From positions 1 to 35,467 of the forward strand of contig JAMPXJ010000036.1 in assembly GCA_023701205.1 (NCBI GenBank): a stretch of DNA of 35,467 nt, read 5' to 3'. Positions 1 to 8,300 of this stretch are shown piece after piece (the stretch's first letter is position 1; each line of letters opens with the position of its first letter). The position numbers and the translations under genes are program-made. Under the pieces are notes generated by a model. The model saw only the letters and a program-made list of their open reading frames with translations. It did not search any database and had not been told where the DNA came from. Origin of the DNA: Oligoflexia bacterium (GTDB taxonomy: Bacteria > Bdellovibrionota > UBA1018).

Positions 1-242
1 GAGATCCCGATGATCCCCCAGGTGTCCTCGGGATCTCGCTCGGCGGACGTCAGCCAGCGTTCCCTGAGGTCCGCGGCGATCGCCCCGACCGTGAGCGGAG
101 AGTCGCGATTAAACTCCGTTCCGGTGCCCGGAAGATCGAGAAAGCGGATGCGGGAGCCTGGAAACGCGGACTGCAGTCGTGAGGGAAACACGCCCCAGTG
201 AGTTTGTTCGCGCGCGAGACCGCGCAGCAAGAGCCAGTTCAT
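1..242 (-). CDS. alpha/beta-fold hydrolase, 5' part only
   Basis: The minus-strand reading frame starts at an ATG whose first base is 242 and runs off the left window edge after about 80 codons. The protein opens MNWLLLRGLAREQTHWG and continues with a segment ending FLDLPGTG. This is the typical first beta strand plus 'RG...E..HW' oxyanion-region pattern and second strand (LDLPG.G) of alpha/beta hydrolases. The nucleophile elbow lies outside the window, so the substrate cannot be inferred. The ATG overlaps the TGA stop of the upstream carboxypeptidase gene (ATGA), and GGAGGAGA lies just upstream, which supports this start and translational coupling. A longer plus-strand frame over the same bases looks like a shadow. 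Confidence 0.7.
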   Translation of the reverse strand, partial: MNWLLLRGLAREQTHWGVFPSRLQSAFPGSRIRFLDLPGTGTEFNRDSPLTVGAIAADLRERWLTSAERDPEDTWGIIGI

Positions 243-1270
243 CGACTCTCCTCCGGCTGATCCCTCCCCGAGGGAAGCCAATGCCGATGGTTCAGCGACG
301 CTCTGAGCAGGAAATCGATCAGAGGTTGATGTCGCCTCAGCGCGCGCCGGCGACGATGGGGTTTCACGGGATTGAAGGGACCTTGAAACGAGAAAAGCTG
401 CAGCGGATTCTTCCGGACCCAAAGCCAGGAACCCATCTCGAGCGTGCAGGGTAGAAACACCGGGCGAGGGCCTGTAGCCGTCGCCCAGGCTTTCCGGTGC
501 TCATCATGGAGGTAGTCCCAGAGATCCCCATGGGTGCGATAGGATTGAGGCTCGACCTTGTAAATGTGGTGCGGGTGAGTGCGGTCGAAAAGCTGTTTCA
601 ATGCTTGCATGGCCGGAAGCTCGGGAAAGGGGCGTGAGGTCCTGGCGTAAGGATGCCATAGCCGGTCTCGCAGGCCGAAGCCGGAGTGGCAATCGAGCGT
701 GATCGCGAATTCCGAAGGAAAGATTTCCTGCCTCACGAAGTCAGTCAGCGCCCGGGACTCCGCTTCCATGGGAGCGCCCACCTTGCCGCGATACCAGGGG
801 AGGGAAGGACTGATTCTCTGCCCACCGACCATCCAAGGTGTCTGCTCATCGGCTTCGACCGGCGCGTTTCGCATCAGGTCCACGCCTCGAGCATTTCCGC
901 GACGGTTCAGGTACATCCCGGCCGGATTCAGCAGAGGAATGGACACCAGGCGGACATCCTCGAGCAGCTGTCTTGCATGCCGGTCCCAGGTGAGACTTTC
1001 CAGCAGGTGCTCCAGATACGAGAGCGTCACCTGGGTTCCGATCCGCTCCAGCCCGTGGACTCCGCCGAACAGGCCGAGCACCGGGCGTGACCGGTCCTGC
1101 GAACCGATCAGGAGAGCGATGATCGGAAGCCCACGGCTCCGATCGCAAACCGTGGTGAGAACCCGCGTCTCGAGCAGCCGGGGCAACTTTCGAGAGGCGA
1201 GCCTTAAGATGCGGTCCATCTCGGGTAAACCCGGAATAGCCGAATGCTGCCGGACGCTCATGCTCGACAA
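239..1270 (-). CDS. M14-family zinc carboxypeptidase-like protein
   Basis: This 343-residue protein carries the M14 metallocarboxypeptidase signature. H72 and E75 in VHGLE are the first two zinc ligands, N122-R123 and the GVDLMRN segment form the substrate-carboxylate binding region, H195 in LDCHSG is the third zinc ligand, and E278 in TLEMGS fits the catalytic glutamate. There is no signal peptide, so it probably acts in the cytoplasm on a peptide or on an amide such as an acyl amino acid. The first in-frame start is TTG at 1270, 5 nt after the GGA of AAAGGAAG; an ATG three codons later (1261) is the alternative. It begins 9 nt after the PHP gene stop and overlaps the following hydrolase gene, so all three are probably co-transcribed. 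The exact substrate is unknown. Confidence 0.85.
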   Translation of the reverse strand: MSSMSVRQHSAIPGLPEMDRILRLASRKLPRLLETRVLTTVCDRSRGLPIIALLIGSQDRSRPVLGLFGGVHGLERIGTQVTLSYLEHLLESLTWDRHARQLLEDVRLVSIPLLNPAGMYLNRRGNARGVDLMRNAPVEADEQTPWMVGGQRISPSLPWYRGKVGAPMEAESRALTDFVRQEIFPSEFAITLDCHSGFGLRDRLWHPYARTSRPFPELPAMQALKQLFDRTHPHHIYKVEPQSYRTHGDLWDYLHDEHRKAWATATGPRPVFLPCTLEMGSWLWVRKNPLQLFSFQGPFNPVKPHRRRRALRRHQPLIDFLLRASLNHRHWLPSGRDQPEESR

Positions 1271-1279
1271 ATACTTCCT

Positions 1280-2050
1280 TTAAGCCGTCGTCGCAAGCGT
1301 CCGGTGGCTTTCCCCCTCCGTTCCGCGGGTGATGGACTCCCGGTTCCGGGCAAGCTCCCGATAATAGTGGAAGCTGACTTCCTGCTTGCGGATCGCATCC
1401 AGAATCGCGTCAGGATGGCGCTCACAGTTGAGAACCGTTTTCCAGGCATTGATCTGGCTCGGGCGATGAAGATCGCTCGTGGCTATTTTCGGAAGCCCGG
1501 TACGTCGAACTTCCTCGAAGAGGTGAGGGCCGCTCGCGATTTCCCATGCATCAAGAACGCCGGCGAGCTCTTCCCGGCGGTCCCAAAGGTGATAAGTCTG
1601 TTTCTCGCGTTTTCTGGTCCACACCGGATGCGCGGCGGCGGCAATAGCTCCTTGAGCTTTGATCTTCTTGATCGGCTCCAGGATCTCGCCGTCAGCCGCA
1701 ACATAGGTGAAAGTGTCGAAGCGTCCGATCCCCAGGACGTGGGCGGAGCGGTGATTCGAGATCGAGTTCTTGGAAATCTCGAATCCCGGCAACAGAACCA
1801 TCCTGAATTGGTCCCAGGCCCGATCGGCCTCGGATCTGAGGATCTCACGGTAGATCGGAAAGGTTGCCGGAGTGAGCGTCTTGCCGAGATAGGACGAGAG
1901 GACTCCGATCCAGGTTTTCTCCTCGCAGATGTGATCCGTGATGGCGATCGCCCCGAATCCGCGGCTCCCGTAGAAGTCGACGAGTTCCGGAACGGTGAGG
2001 CTTCCATCGCTGAAAGTTGAGTGTATGTGAAAGTCTGCAAGCATCGTCAT
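1280..2050 (-). CDS. PHP-domain metal-dependent phosphoesterase
   Basis: A 256-residue PHP (polymerase and histidinol phosphatase) domain protein. Metal-binding positions are visible from the start: H8 and H10 (FHIHS), D15, H40 (ITDH), E91 (PGFEIS), H104, H141 (AAHPVW), and D193 with H195 (SDLH). This matches the YciV/TrpH-type arrangement seen in nucleoside 3',5'-bisphosphate or oligonucleotide phosphatases, but substrate specificity cannot be read from the sequence. I chose ATG 2050 because the HIHS motif normally lies very near the N-terminus; a TTG at 2068 would add six residues and another ATG lies at 2044. It follows arsC after 57 nt and precedes the M14 gene by 9 nt, so it may be read from the ars promoter. 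No direct role in arsenic handling is evident. Confidence 0.85.
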   Translation of the reverse strand: MTMLADFHIHSTFSDGSLTVPELVDFYGSRGFGAIAITDHICEEKTWIGVLSSYLGKTLTPATFPIYREILRSEADRAWDQFRMVLLPGFEISKNSISNHRSAHVLGIGRFDTFTYVAADGEILEPIKKIKAQGAIAAAAHPVWTRKREKQTYHLWDRREELAGVLDAWEIASGPHLFEEVRRTGLPKIATSDLHRPSQINAWKTVLNCERHPDAILDAIRKQEVSFHYYRELARNRESITRGTEGESHRTLATTA

Positions 2051-2107
2051 GCCGCCAGGATACGGCAAGTCGCCAGCCTGCTGGATCAGGATTCCGTCAG
2101 CTCTCTG

Positions 2108-2533
2108 TCAGGCTTGCTCTGCGCCAAGCTCGCGGCGGAGTTCGAGCAGCTTCGCCTGGATCGAGTCCCTCGCGGCGCGGAAGCGGTCCAGGGACTCGGC
2201 CTCGGATAAAGGCTTCGGGCTGGCTGGGTCGGGAAGCGGCCAGTGAAGCCGGGTCGCTTCGAAGAATGTCACCGGGCAGACCTCGTCGGCGCACAGGGTG
2301 ATGACGTAGTCCAGGCCGGCCAAGAACTCGCGCGGCAGGGCGTTTACCGGCTTGGAATAGTGAGAGGAAATATCGATCCCGAGCTCGGACATCACGGCGA
2401 CGGCGTAGGGATTCAGGCGCCCGGGACGGGACCCGGCGCTTCGGATCTCGGCGCCGGGGAAAAGTTTCCGCGCCAGCCCTTCGGCAAGCTGGCTTCGCGC
2501 GGAGTTCGCGACGCACAGGAACAGGATTCTCAC
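2108..2533 (-). CDS. arsC: arsenate reductase, LMW-phosphatase (thioredoxin-coupled) type
   Basis: A 141-residue protein of the low-molecular-weight phosphatase fold. The phosphate-binding loop CVANSAR (C7-x5-R13) holds the nucleophilic cysteine. LCADEVCP supplies C81 and C86, the relay pair used by thioredoxin-linked arsenate reductases, and D102 in LPDP is the usual general acid. It would reduce arsenate to arsenite in the cytoplasm, with oxidation passing through the three cysteines to thioredoxin. The start is a GTG at 2533; the conserved RILFLC strand begins immediately after it, and no better start exists in frame. The Shine-Dalgarno signal is weak. It sits 41 nt downstream of arsM in the same operon. 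Plain protein-tyrosine phosphatases normally lack the C81/C86 pair, so the arsenate assignment is favoured. Confidence 0.9.
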   Translation of the reverse strand: MRILFLCVANSARSQLAEGLARKLFPGAEIRSAGSRPGRLNPYAVAVMSELGIDISSHYSKPVNALPREFLAGLDYVITLCADEVCPVTFFEATRLHWPLPDPASPKPLSEAESLDRFRAARDSIQAKLLELRRELGAEQA

Positions 2534-2574
2534 TTCACGGAAGAGATCAGCGCTCTTTCGTTCACGTGCCCCTC

Positions 2575-3411
2575 TCAACAGCAGCCCGTGCCGCAGCAGC
2601 CGGGAGCAGGCTTCTCGGCCTCGATGGCGGCGGAGACGATGATGTCCTCGAGCTTTCGGCCCGGGGCCCAGTCCTTGATGAATTCGCGGGACTCGTCCTT
2701 CGGAGCGATGACGATGCGGACGAAGCCGGCGGCTTTGAGCACCTTTCTCAGCTCGCCGATCTCCGTCGCGCCCGAAACGCAAGCGGAATGAAGCTTCAGG
2801 TCGGCCTTGATCTCCTCGGGCAGCTCCGCGGCCGCGACGATATCGGAGATCGCCAGGCGCCCTCCGGGCTTGAGGACCCGGAGCGCCTCGCGGAAGACCT
2901 GCTCCTTGTCCGGGGAAAGGTTGATCACGCAATTGGAGATGATGACGTCGATGGAGCTGTCCGCCACGGGCAGGTGCTCGATTTCGCCGAGCCGGAACTC
3001 GACCTGAGCGGCGTTGGCCTTTTTCGCGTTCGCTCGGGCCTTGCTGATCATCTCGGGCGTCATATCCACGCCGATGACCCGGCCCGTCGCTCCCACCTCG
3101 CGCGCGGCGAGGAAGCAGTCGAAGCCCCCGCCGCATCCGAGGTCCAAAACGACCTCACCGGGCTTGAGTGACGCGATCGCCCGCGGATTGCCGCAGCCCA
3201 GGCCCATGTCCGCTCCCTGCGGGACGCTGTCGAGGTCTTCCTGGGTGTATCCGAGTCGGGTCGAGTAGTCGGCGGTGCTGCAGCAGGTCCCTTCAGTGCC
3301 GGTACTCGGCGCGCAGCAGCCGATGCCGCTCGGCTGGCCCGTGGCGACCTGGGCGTAGCTCTTCCTGACTTCCTGTCGGATCTCGTCTTTAGGGTCGGTG
3401 TCAGATCGCAT
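2575..3411 (-). CDS. arsM: arsenite S-adenosylmethionine methyltransferase
   Basis: A 278-residue class I methyltransferase of the ArsM family. DLGCGGGFD (residues 90-98) is the SAM-binding loop. The family's As(III)-binding cysteines are visible at C73 (GLGCGNP), C161 (SNCVINLS) and C211 (ACVSGA), with further N-terminal pairs C32-C33 and C43-C44. The protein ends in CCGTGCC, an extra soft-metal-binding tail common in this family. It would methylate arsenite to mono- and dimethylated species in the cytoplasm. Its ATG lies one base after the arsR stop (TGAGATG), so translation is probably coupled to arsR. The next gene, arsC, supplies arsenite from arsenate. No arsenite efflux pump (ArsB or Acr3) accompanies it in this window. 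Confidence 0.95.
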   Translation of the reverse strand: MRSDTDPKDEIRQEVRKSYAQVATGQPSGIGCCAPSTGTEGTCCSTADYSTRLGYTQEDLDSVPQGADMGLGCGNPRAIASLKPGEVVLDLGCGGGFDCFLAAREVGATGRVIGVDMTPEMISKARANAKKANAAQVEFRLGEIEHLPVADSSIDVIISNCVINLSPDKEQVFREALRVLKPGGRLAISDIVAAAELPEEIKADLKLHSACVSGATEIGELRKVLKAAGFVRIVIAPKDESREFIKDWAPGRKLEDIIVSAAIEAEKPAPGCCGTGCC

Positions 3412-3412
3412 C

Positions 3413-3745
3413 TCAGCACGTCCTTTCGTGACAACGCGTGTTTCTGTTCTTGCCCTTTGCTTCGCGGGCGCAGCAGTTCAGCCGGAGGTAGTCGATCAGG
3501 CCTTCGACAAGGCCGGTATTGGCGAAGTAGGTGACGGAGCGCCCGCGCTTCTCGGAGGTGACCAGGCCGGCCTTGCTCATGTGGGAGAGGTGAAATGAAA
3601 GGGTATTGGCGGGAATCTCGAGCTCCTCCGCGAGCTTTCCCGCGGCGGCGCCGTCGCGCCCGTACTCGATCAGCAGCTTGAAGACCCGGATCCGGGTCTC
3701 TTGCGAGAGGGAGGAGAAGGCCTCGGTTGCCTCATACATTTCCAT
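3413..3745 (-). CDS. arsR: ArsR-family metalloregulatory repressor
   Basis: A 110-residue winged helix-turn-helix repressor. The recognition region TLSFHLSHMSKAGLV (about residues 48-62) is the classical ArsR/SmtB DNA-reading helix, followed by a wing (KRGRSVTYF). There is no ELCVCDL-type site in helix 3. Instead cysteines cluster at the C-terminus (C91, C92, C105, C110), which resembles the alternative arsenite site described for Acidithiobacillus ferrooxidans ArsR. It should repress its own operon and release DNA when As(III) binds. A promoter with TTGACA lies directly upstream. ATG 3745 sits almost at the predicted transcription start; ATG 3739 is an alternative two codons in. It is the first gene of arsR-arsM-arsC. 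Confidence 0.93.
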   Translation of the reverse strand: MEMYEATEAFSSLSQETRIRVFKLLIEYGRDGAAAGKLAEELEIPANTLSFHLSHMSKAGLVTSEKRGRSVTYFANTGLVEGLIDYLRLNCCAREAKGKNRNTRCHERTC

Positions 3746-3751
3746 GCTTCT

Positions 3752-3780
3752 GGAATAGTGGAAATAAATAACAATGTCAA
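3752..3780 (-). promoter_or_regulatory. predicted sigma70 promoter of the ars operon with AT-rich operator-like spacer
   Basis: On the minus strand TTGACA (3780-3775) is followed after exactly 17 nt by TATTCC (3757-3752). The -35 box is perfect and the -10 is partial. The spacer TTGTTATTTATTTCCAC is strikingly AT-rich against the GC-rich surroundings and contains repeated TTATTT, so it is the likely ArsR-binding region. Only six bases separate the -10 from the arsR ATG at 3745. Confidence 0.6.
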
Positions 3781-3787
3781 GGAGCCG

Positions 3788-3988
3788 ATGTCCGCCAAGT
3801 CCGCGAGCGTCTCGGCATTCTTGATTTTGGGCTTGCTGCTATCGGTCGAACCGGGAGCGGCCTCCGACTGCCGTGGCGGCTTCGCGATCGACCACTCCCA
3901 GAGCTTCAAGCAGGTGGTTTCGTCCCGGGCTTCGCGAACGCAGAGCGCGGATTGGTCGCAAGGCACACGGTGTGCAGCCCCTCGATAG
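3788..3988 (+). CDS. short exported protein of unknown function
   Basis: A 66-residue reading frame starting at ATG 3788, preceded by AAGGAGCCG (a strong Shine-Dalgarno with short spacing). The first 30 residues look like a signal peptide: a short charged start (MSAKSASVS), a hydrophobic stretch (AFLILGLLLSV) and a small-residue end before SDCRGG. The remaining 35 residues carry two cysteines and no family I recognise. It is divergent from arsR, whose predicted promoter overlaps its upstream region, and it lies 19 nt before the YHS-domain gene. It may be a real small periplasmic metal-related protein or the remnant of a longer one. The good ribosome site and signal peptide make it more than a random frame. 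Confidence 0.45.
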   Translation: MSAKSASVSAFLILGLLLSVEPGAASDCRGGFAIDHSQSFKQVVSSRASRTQSADWSQGTRCAAPR

Positions 3989-4007
3989 TTCGGGAAAGGG
4001 GCCCCAG

Positions 4008-4646
4008 ATGACTCGAGCAGACAGGCTTTCCGAGAGAATCAGGGAACGGATGGCGCGGCAAAAGGCCGCTAAGGCGGAAAAAGCCCAGGTCATCGAGCAT
4101 GACATGGGAACGATCCTGAAGCAGCGGGAGAAATTCGTCTCCGAGAGCCGGCGCATCATGGAAGCCGTCGTGCGTCCAAGCGTCGAAAAGCTGCGAAAGC
4201 AGTTCGGGAATGCCGGCATCGAGGAAGGCCATGAGCTCACCTGTCTTTGCCGGTTCGCTCCGACTGTTCAGTATCCGGCCCGGGTCGCCGTCAGTTTCAG
4301 CCTTTTTCCGGTGGACGCCTTCAGCAAGGTGTGTGTCCGGTACACCTTGGAGCTGCTGCCGATCCTGATGCCCTACAGGAGCAATGACTCCGCGAGCTTT
4401 CCGCTTTCCGGGGCCGAAGACGAGCTCTCCGAGTGGGTGGAGGAGAAGGTTCTCGAGTTCCTCGATACCTATCTTCAGCTCGAGGCGCATCCGTTGTATC
4501 AGCGCGAGAACGTCGTTGTCGATCCCGTATGCGGAATGCGGATTCTGAGGGCCGATTCCCAGGCAGCGGAAGTCCACGGAAAGAGCTTCTTCTTCTGCTC
4601 CAGGCAGTGTCGGGAGGCGTTCCTCAGGGAGGCGCAGGTGGCCTGA
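4008..4646 (+). CDS. coiled-coil protein with C-terminal YHS (metal-binding) domain
   Basis: A 212-residue protein. The N-terminal 60 residues are highly charged and helical (SERIRERMARQKAAKAEKAQ), likely a coiled coil. The middle (about 70-160) is an uncharacterised alpha/beta segment. The C-terminus from residue 171 is a YHS domain: VDPVCGM with C175, then FFFCSRQC with C197 and C201. YHS domains bind soft metals such as copper and are found on copper ATPases and metal chaperones. ATG 4008 is preceded by AAAGGGG at good spacing; the longer upstream frame lacks a plausible start. There is no signal peptide, so it is probably cytoplasmic. It converges with the PepSY gene, leaving 8 nt between the stops. 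A role in copper or arsenic binding is inferred from the domain and neighbours only. Confidence 0.7.
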   Translation: MTRADRLSERIRERMARQKAAKAEKAQVIEHDMGTILKQREKFVSESRRIMEAVVRPSVEKLRKQFGNAGIEEGHELTCLCRFAPTVQYPARVAVSFSLFPVDAFSKVCVRYTLELLPILMPYRSNDSASFPLSGAEDELSEWVEEKVLEFLDTYLQLEAHPLYQRENVVVDPVCGMRILRADSQAAEVHGKSFFFCSRQCREAFLREAQVA

Positions 4647-4654
4647 ACGCGCTC

Positions 4655-5386
4655 CTATCGGGAGTGTTTCGCCCTTCTTCTCGGAAAAGCGACGAAAAGC
4701 AGCGCCACTCCCGAGAGAGAGGTCAGCAATCCGAGCGCGGCGCTCGTGATCAGGAGGGGATGGTTGAAGCTCTCCCTTTCCTCGTAATCCATGATGTGAA
4801 GCATCCAGAAGAAGTCATAGAGCCGCCAGATCTCCGAACGCCGCGCCAGGACCTTTCCCGTATGTGGTGAGATGTAGAGGTGGCTCTTCTCCGGATTGTC
4901 GAAGGCCACTTTCCATACCGGCAATTTGCCGCGGAATTCGATGGGCGCGGACTTTTCGAGCAGTTCCACGGCCACGATCGAGCCGTCGCCGGAGAAATCC
5001 CCCTTTGCGATCTCGATGATGCGAGCCCTTCCGAGCTCAAGCGGCCTTCCGCTGGAGGCATCGAACAGGCGGCTCCCGCCGTCCGCGGCGGTGACTTCGT
5101 AAATCGGCTGGCCGAGCAGCACTCGCAGCCGGATCTCGGAATAGGGCGCGGCGTTCGATCCCGGCGCGCGTCTGCCCAGGTCCGAAACGAGCCTCTCCAG
5201 CGGATAGGGGACAAACCCCGGGGCGAACCCCGGGGTCCCGCCCGGGTGAACCAGATGGTCGCCGTGCACCCGATCCATGGGCAGGAGGCTGAAGATCAGG
5301 CCGCTCAGGGTCCAGAGGAAAAGCTGGGCGGCGACGACCAGGGATAGCCATTTGTGGGTCTTGCGGACAAGGAGCTTCAGCTTCAT
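4655..5386 (-). CDS. PepSY-type inner-membrane protein following the RND pump
   Basis: A 243-residue membrane protein. It starts with a PepSY_TM-like segment, RKTHKWLSLVVAAQLFLWTLSG (about 8-30), where the HKW followed by a transmembrane helix is typical. A periplasmic region of about 170 residues follows with the PepSY-like phrase HLYISPHTGKVL. A second histidine motif (FFWMLHIMDY) precedes a final transmembrane helix (about 210-235) and a basic tail. Related proteins sit in iron or copper reductase and uptake loci. The ATG shares one base with the CusA stop (TGATG), which fixes the start at 5386 and makes translational coupling likely. It is the last gene of the large minus-strand cluster. 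A role in supporting metal or electron transfer is inferred. Confidence 0.7.
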   Translation of the reverse strand: MKLKLLVRKTHKWLSLVVAAQLFLWTLSGLIFSLLPMDRVHGDHLVHPGGTPGFAPGFVPYPLERLVSDLGRRAPGSNAAPYSEIRLRVLLGQPIYEVTAADGGSRLFDASSGRPLELGRARIIEIAKGDFSGDGSIVAVELLEKSAPIEFRGKLPVWKVAFDNPEKSHLYISPHTGKVLARRSEIWRLYDFFWMLHIMDYEERESFNHPLLITSAALGLLTSLSGVALLFVAFPRRRAKHSR

Positions 5387-8300
5387 CAGTGGGCCTTCGG
5401 CATATGCTCTGAGGGAAGCGGTACGACAGTTCCCTTCTTCATCGCGAACTTCCATTTCCAGATATCATAGATGACCGGATAAACGAGAAGTTCCAGGATG
5501 AAGCTGCTGGCCAGGCCTCCGATCATCGGGGCGGCGATACGCCTCATGACGTCGCTGCCGGTCCCGCTGGACCACATGACGGGGAGCAGGCCCATGAAGG
5601 CGGCCATCACGGTCATCATCTTGGGTCGGATTCGTTTCACGGCTCCGTGAAGGATCGCCTCCTTGAGGTCTTCCTGGGTCCGCATGGTACCGGCCCGGAC
5701 GCGCTCCTCGTAGGCCAGGTCGAGATAGAGGAGCATGAACACGCCGGTCTCGGCGTCCAGTCCCATCAGGGCGATCATGCCGACCCACACGGCGATCGAC
5801 ATGTTGTAGTCCAGGAGATAGAGCAGCCAGACGCTGCCGATCAGCGAGAACGGCACGGCGAGCATCACGATCCCGGTTTTCACCATGGACTTGGTGTTCA
5901 TATAGAGCAGAAGCGCGATGATGAAGAGGGTCAGGGGAACCACGACTTTCAGCCGCTCCTTGACGCGGATCATGTTCTCGTACTGGCCGCTCCAGACGAG
6001 GTTGTAGCCGGTGGGGACCTTCACCTTTTCCTCGACGAGCTTTTTGGCTTCGGTGACGTAGCCACCGATGTCCCGTCCGGCCATGTCCACGTAGACGTAG
6101 GCGGCGAGCAGGCCGTTCTCGTTCCTCACCATGGCGGGGCCTTCGACCATCTTGATCTCGGCAAGCTGCGCCATGGGGACCTGGGTTCCCGACGGGGTGG
6201 GGACGAGGACGCGCTTCAGGGCGTTCACGTCGTCGCGATATTCCCGCTCGTAGCGGATGTTGATCGGATAGCGCTCGCGTCCCTCGATCGTGGAGGTGAC
6301 GTTTTCGCCGCCTACCGCGGAGTTGATGATCATCTGGGCTTCGGCGATCGTGATTCCGTAGCGCGCGAGCTCGTCGCGGTTCAGGACGAAATCGAGGTAA
6401 TAGCCGCCGGCCGCTCTCTCCGCGTAGACGTTCCGTGTCCCGGAGATGTGCCTGACGGCGGCTTCGATCTGCTCGCCGATGGACTGGATGACCTTGAGGT
6501 CTGGCCCCAGGACTTTCACTCCGATCGGGGTGCGGATACCCGTCGAGAGCATGTCGATGCGGTTCTTGATGGGCATCGTCCAGATGTTCGGGATGCCCGC
6601 AAACTTGAGCTTGTCGTTCATGTCGTTCTGGAGCTCATCGAAGGTGCGATGAGGCGGAACAGTCCAGTCCACGAGCGGATAGAGGAAGCGCGGCATCCAG
6701 GAATACCAGCGCTTGACCTCCGGCCATTGGTCCGGCGACTTCAGCACCACGGTCGTCTCGACCATGGAGAAGGGGGCCGGATCGGTGGGGGTATCCGCGC
6801 GGCCCGCTTTGCCGAAGACGGTCTCGACCTCCTCGAAGCTCTTGATGATCTTGTCCTGCGCTTGAAGGATGCGCTGGGCTTCGGTCACCGACATGCCCGG
6901 AAAGGCCGTGGGCATGTAGAGGAATGCGCCCTCGTTGAGAGGCGGCATGAATTCGGATCCGATGCGGAGATACACCGGGATCGTGGAAAGAACGAGCAGC
7001 AGGGCCCCGATGAGCGTCTGGTAGCGGTACTTGAGCACGAAATGGATCGCCGGCTCGTAGATGCGGAAGAGGACGCGGCTGATCGGATGCTTCTCTTCGG
7101 GATAGTAGGTGCCCACCAGGGTCTGGTTGCCGAGCCAAGCGAGCCAGGCGGGCTTGAACGTGAAATAGTCCATCCGCGTGAACATCATGCGAAGCGCGGG
7201 ATCGATGGTGATGGCGAGCAGCGCGGCGAGCGCCATGGCCAGCGTCTTGGAGATCGCAAGCGGCGTGAAGAGGCGGCCTTCCTGGTCGACCAGCGTGAAG
7301 ATCGGCAGGAACGAGACCGAGATCACGAGCAGCGAGAAGAAGACGGAAGGTCCGACCTCCTTCAAGGCGTTCAGGCGGACCGCGTGGAAGTCCCCTTTTC
7401 TGCCCTCGGAGTTCCAGGCCTCGAGTTTCTTGTAGGCGTTCTCGACCTCGACGATGGCCCCGTCGACGAGCACGCCGATGGAGATGGCGATCCCGGCGAG
7501 CGACATGATGTTCGAGGTCATGCCCGTGAAGTACATCGGGATGAAGGCCAGGAAGACGGAGATCGGGATCGTGACGATCGGGACCGTGGCTGAGGGGATG
7601 TGCCACAGGAAAAGGAGGATCACCAGGCTGACGACGATCATCTCGACTTTGAGCTCGTGCTTCAGCGTATTGATCGCGCGCTCGATCAGGCCCGAGCGAT
7701 CATAGACCGAAACGAGCTTCACGCCGGACGGAAGGCTGGGCTTGAGCTCCTCGATCCGCTGCTTGACCCGCTCGATCACGTTCAGGGCGTTCTCGCCCTG
7801 GCGCATGATCACCACACCGCCCACGGCGTCACCCAGCCCGTCCAGATCGGATACGCCGCGGCGGATATCGGGGCCGAGCTCGACGCGGCCGAGATGCTTG
7901 ACGAGGATCGGGACGCCGGTGCCCTGTTCGGCGCCCACGACGATCTTCTCGATATCGTCCTTGGATTTGGCGTAACCGCGGCCGCGGACCATGTACTCGG
8001 CGCCGGAGAACTCCAGCAGGCGCCCTCCCGTATCGTTGTTGCCGTCGCGGACGGCATTCACGAGCTGGGTCAGCGTGATGCTATGCGCGGTCAGCTGGTT
8101 GGGATTGACGTTGATCTGGTACTGCTTGACGAACCCGCCGATGGAAGCCACCTCGGCGACCCCGGGCACGGCCTGGAGGTGAAACTTGAGCTGCCAGTCC
8201 TGGATGCTCCGGAGCTCCGCGAGATTGAGCTGGTTGGACTCATCGACGAGGGCGTACTGGTAGACCCAGCCCACGCTCGTGGCGTCGGGGCCGATCTCCG

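Noticed and set aside
686..1283. Plus-strand frames opposite the M14 gene
   Set aside because: The minus strand has complete M14 catalytic motifs; the plus frames are low-information shadows.
4646..4680. Shared terminator between the YHS and PepSY genes
   Set aside because: The CTCC-TATCG-GGAG stem is only 4 bp and has no T-run; too weak to call.
5647..7593. 648-codon open frame on the plus strand opposite cusA copy 1
   Set aside because: It mirrors the codon bias of a well-supported RND gene, is rich in Asp, His, Gly and Arg, and has no recognisable domain.
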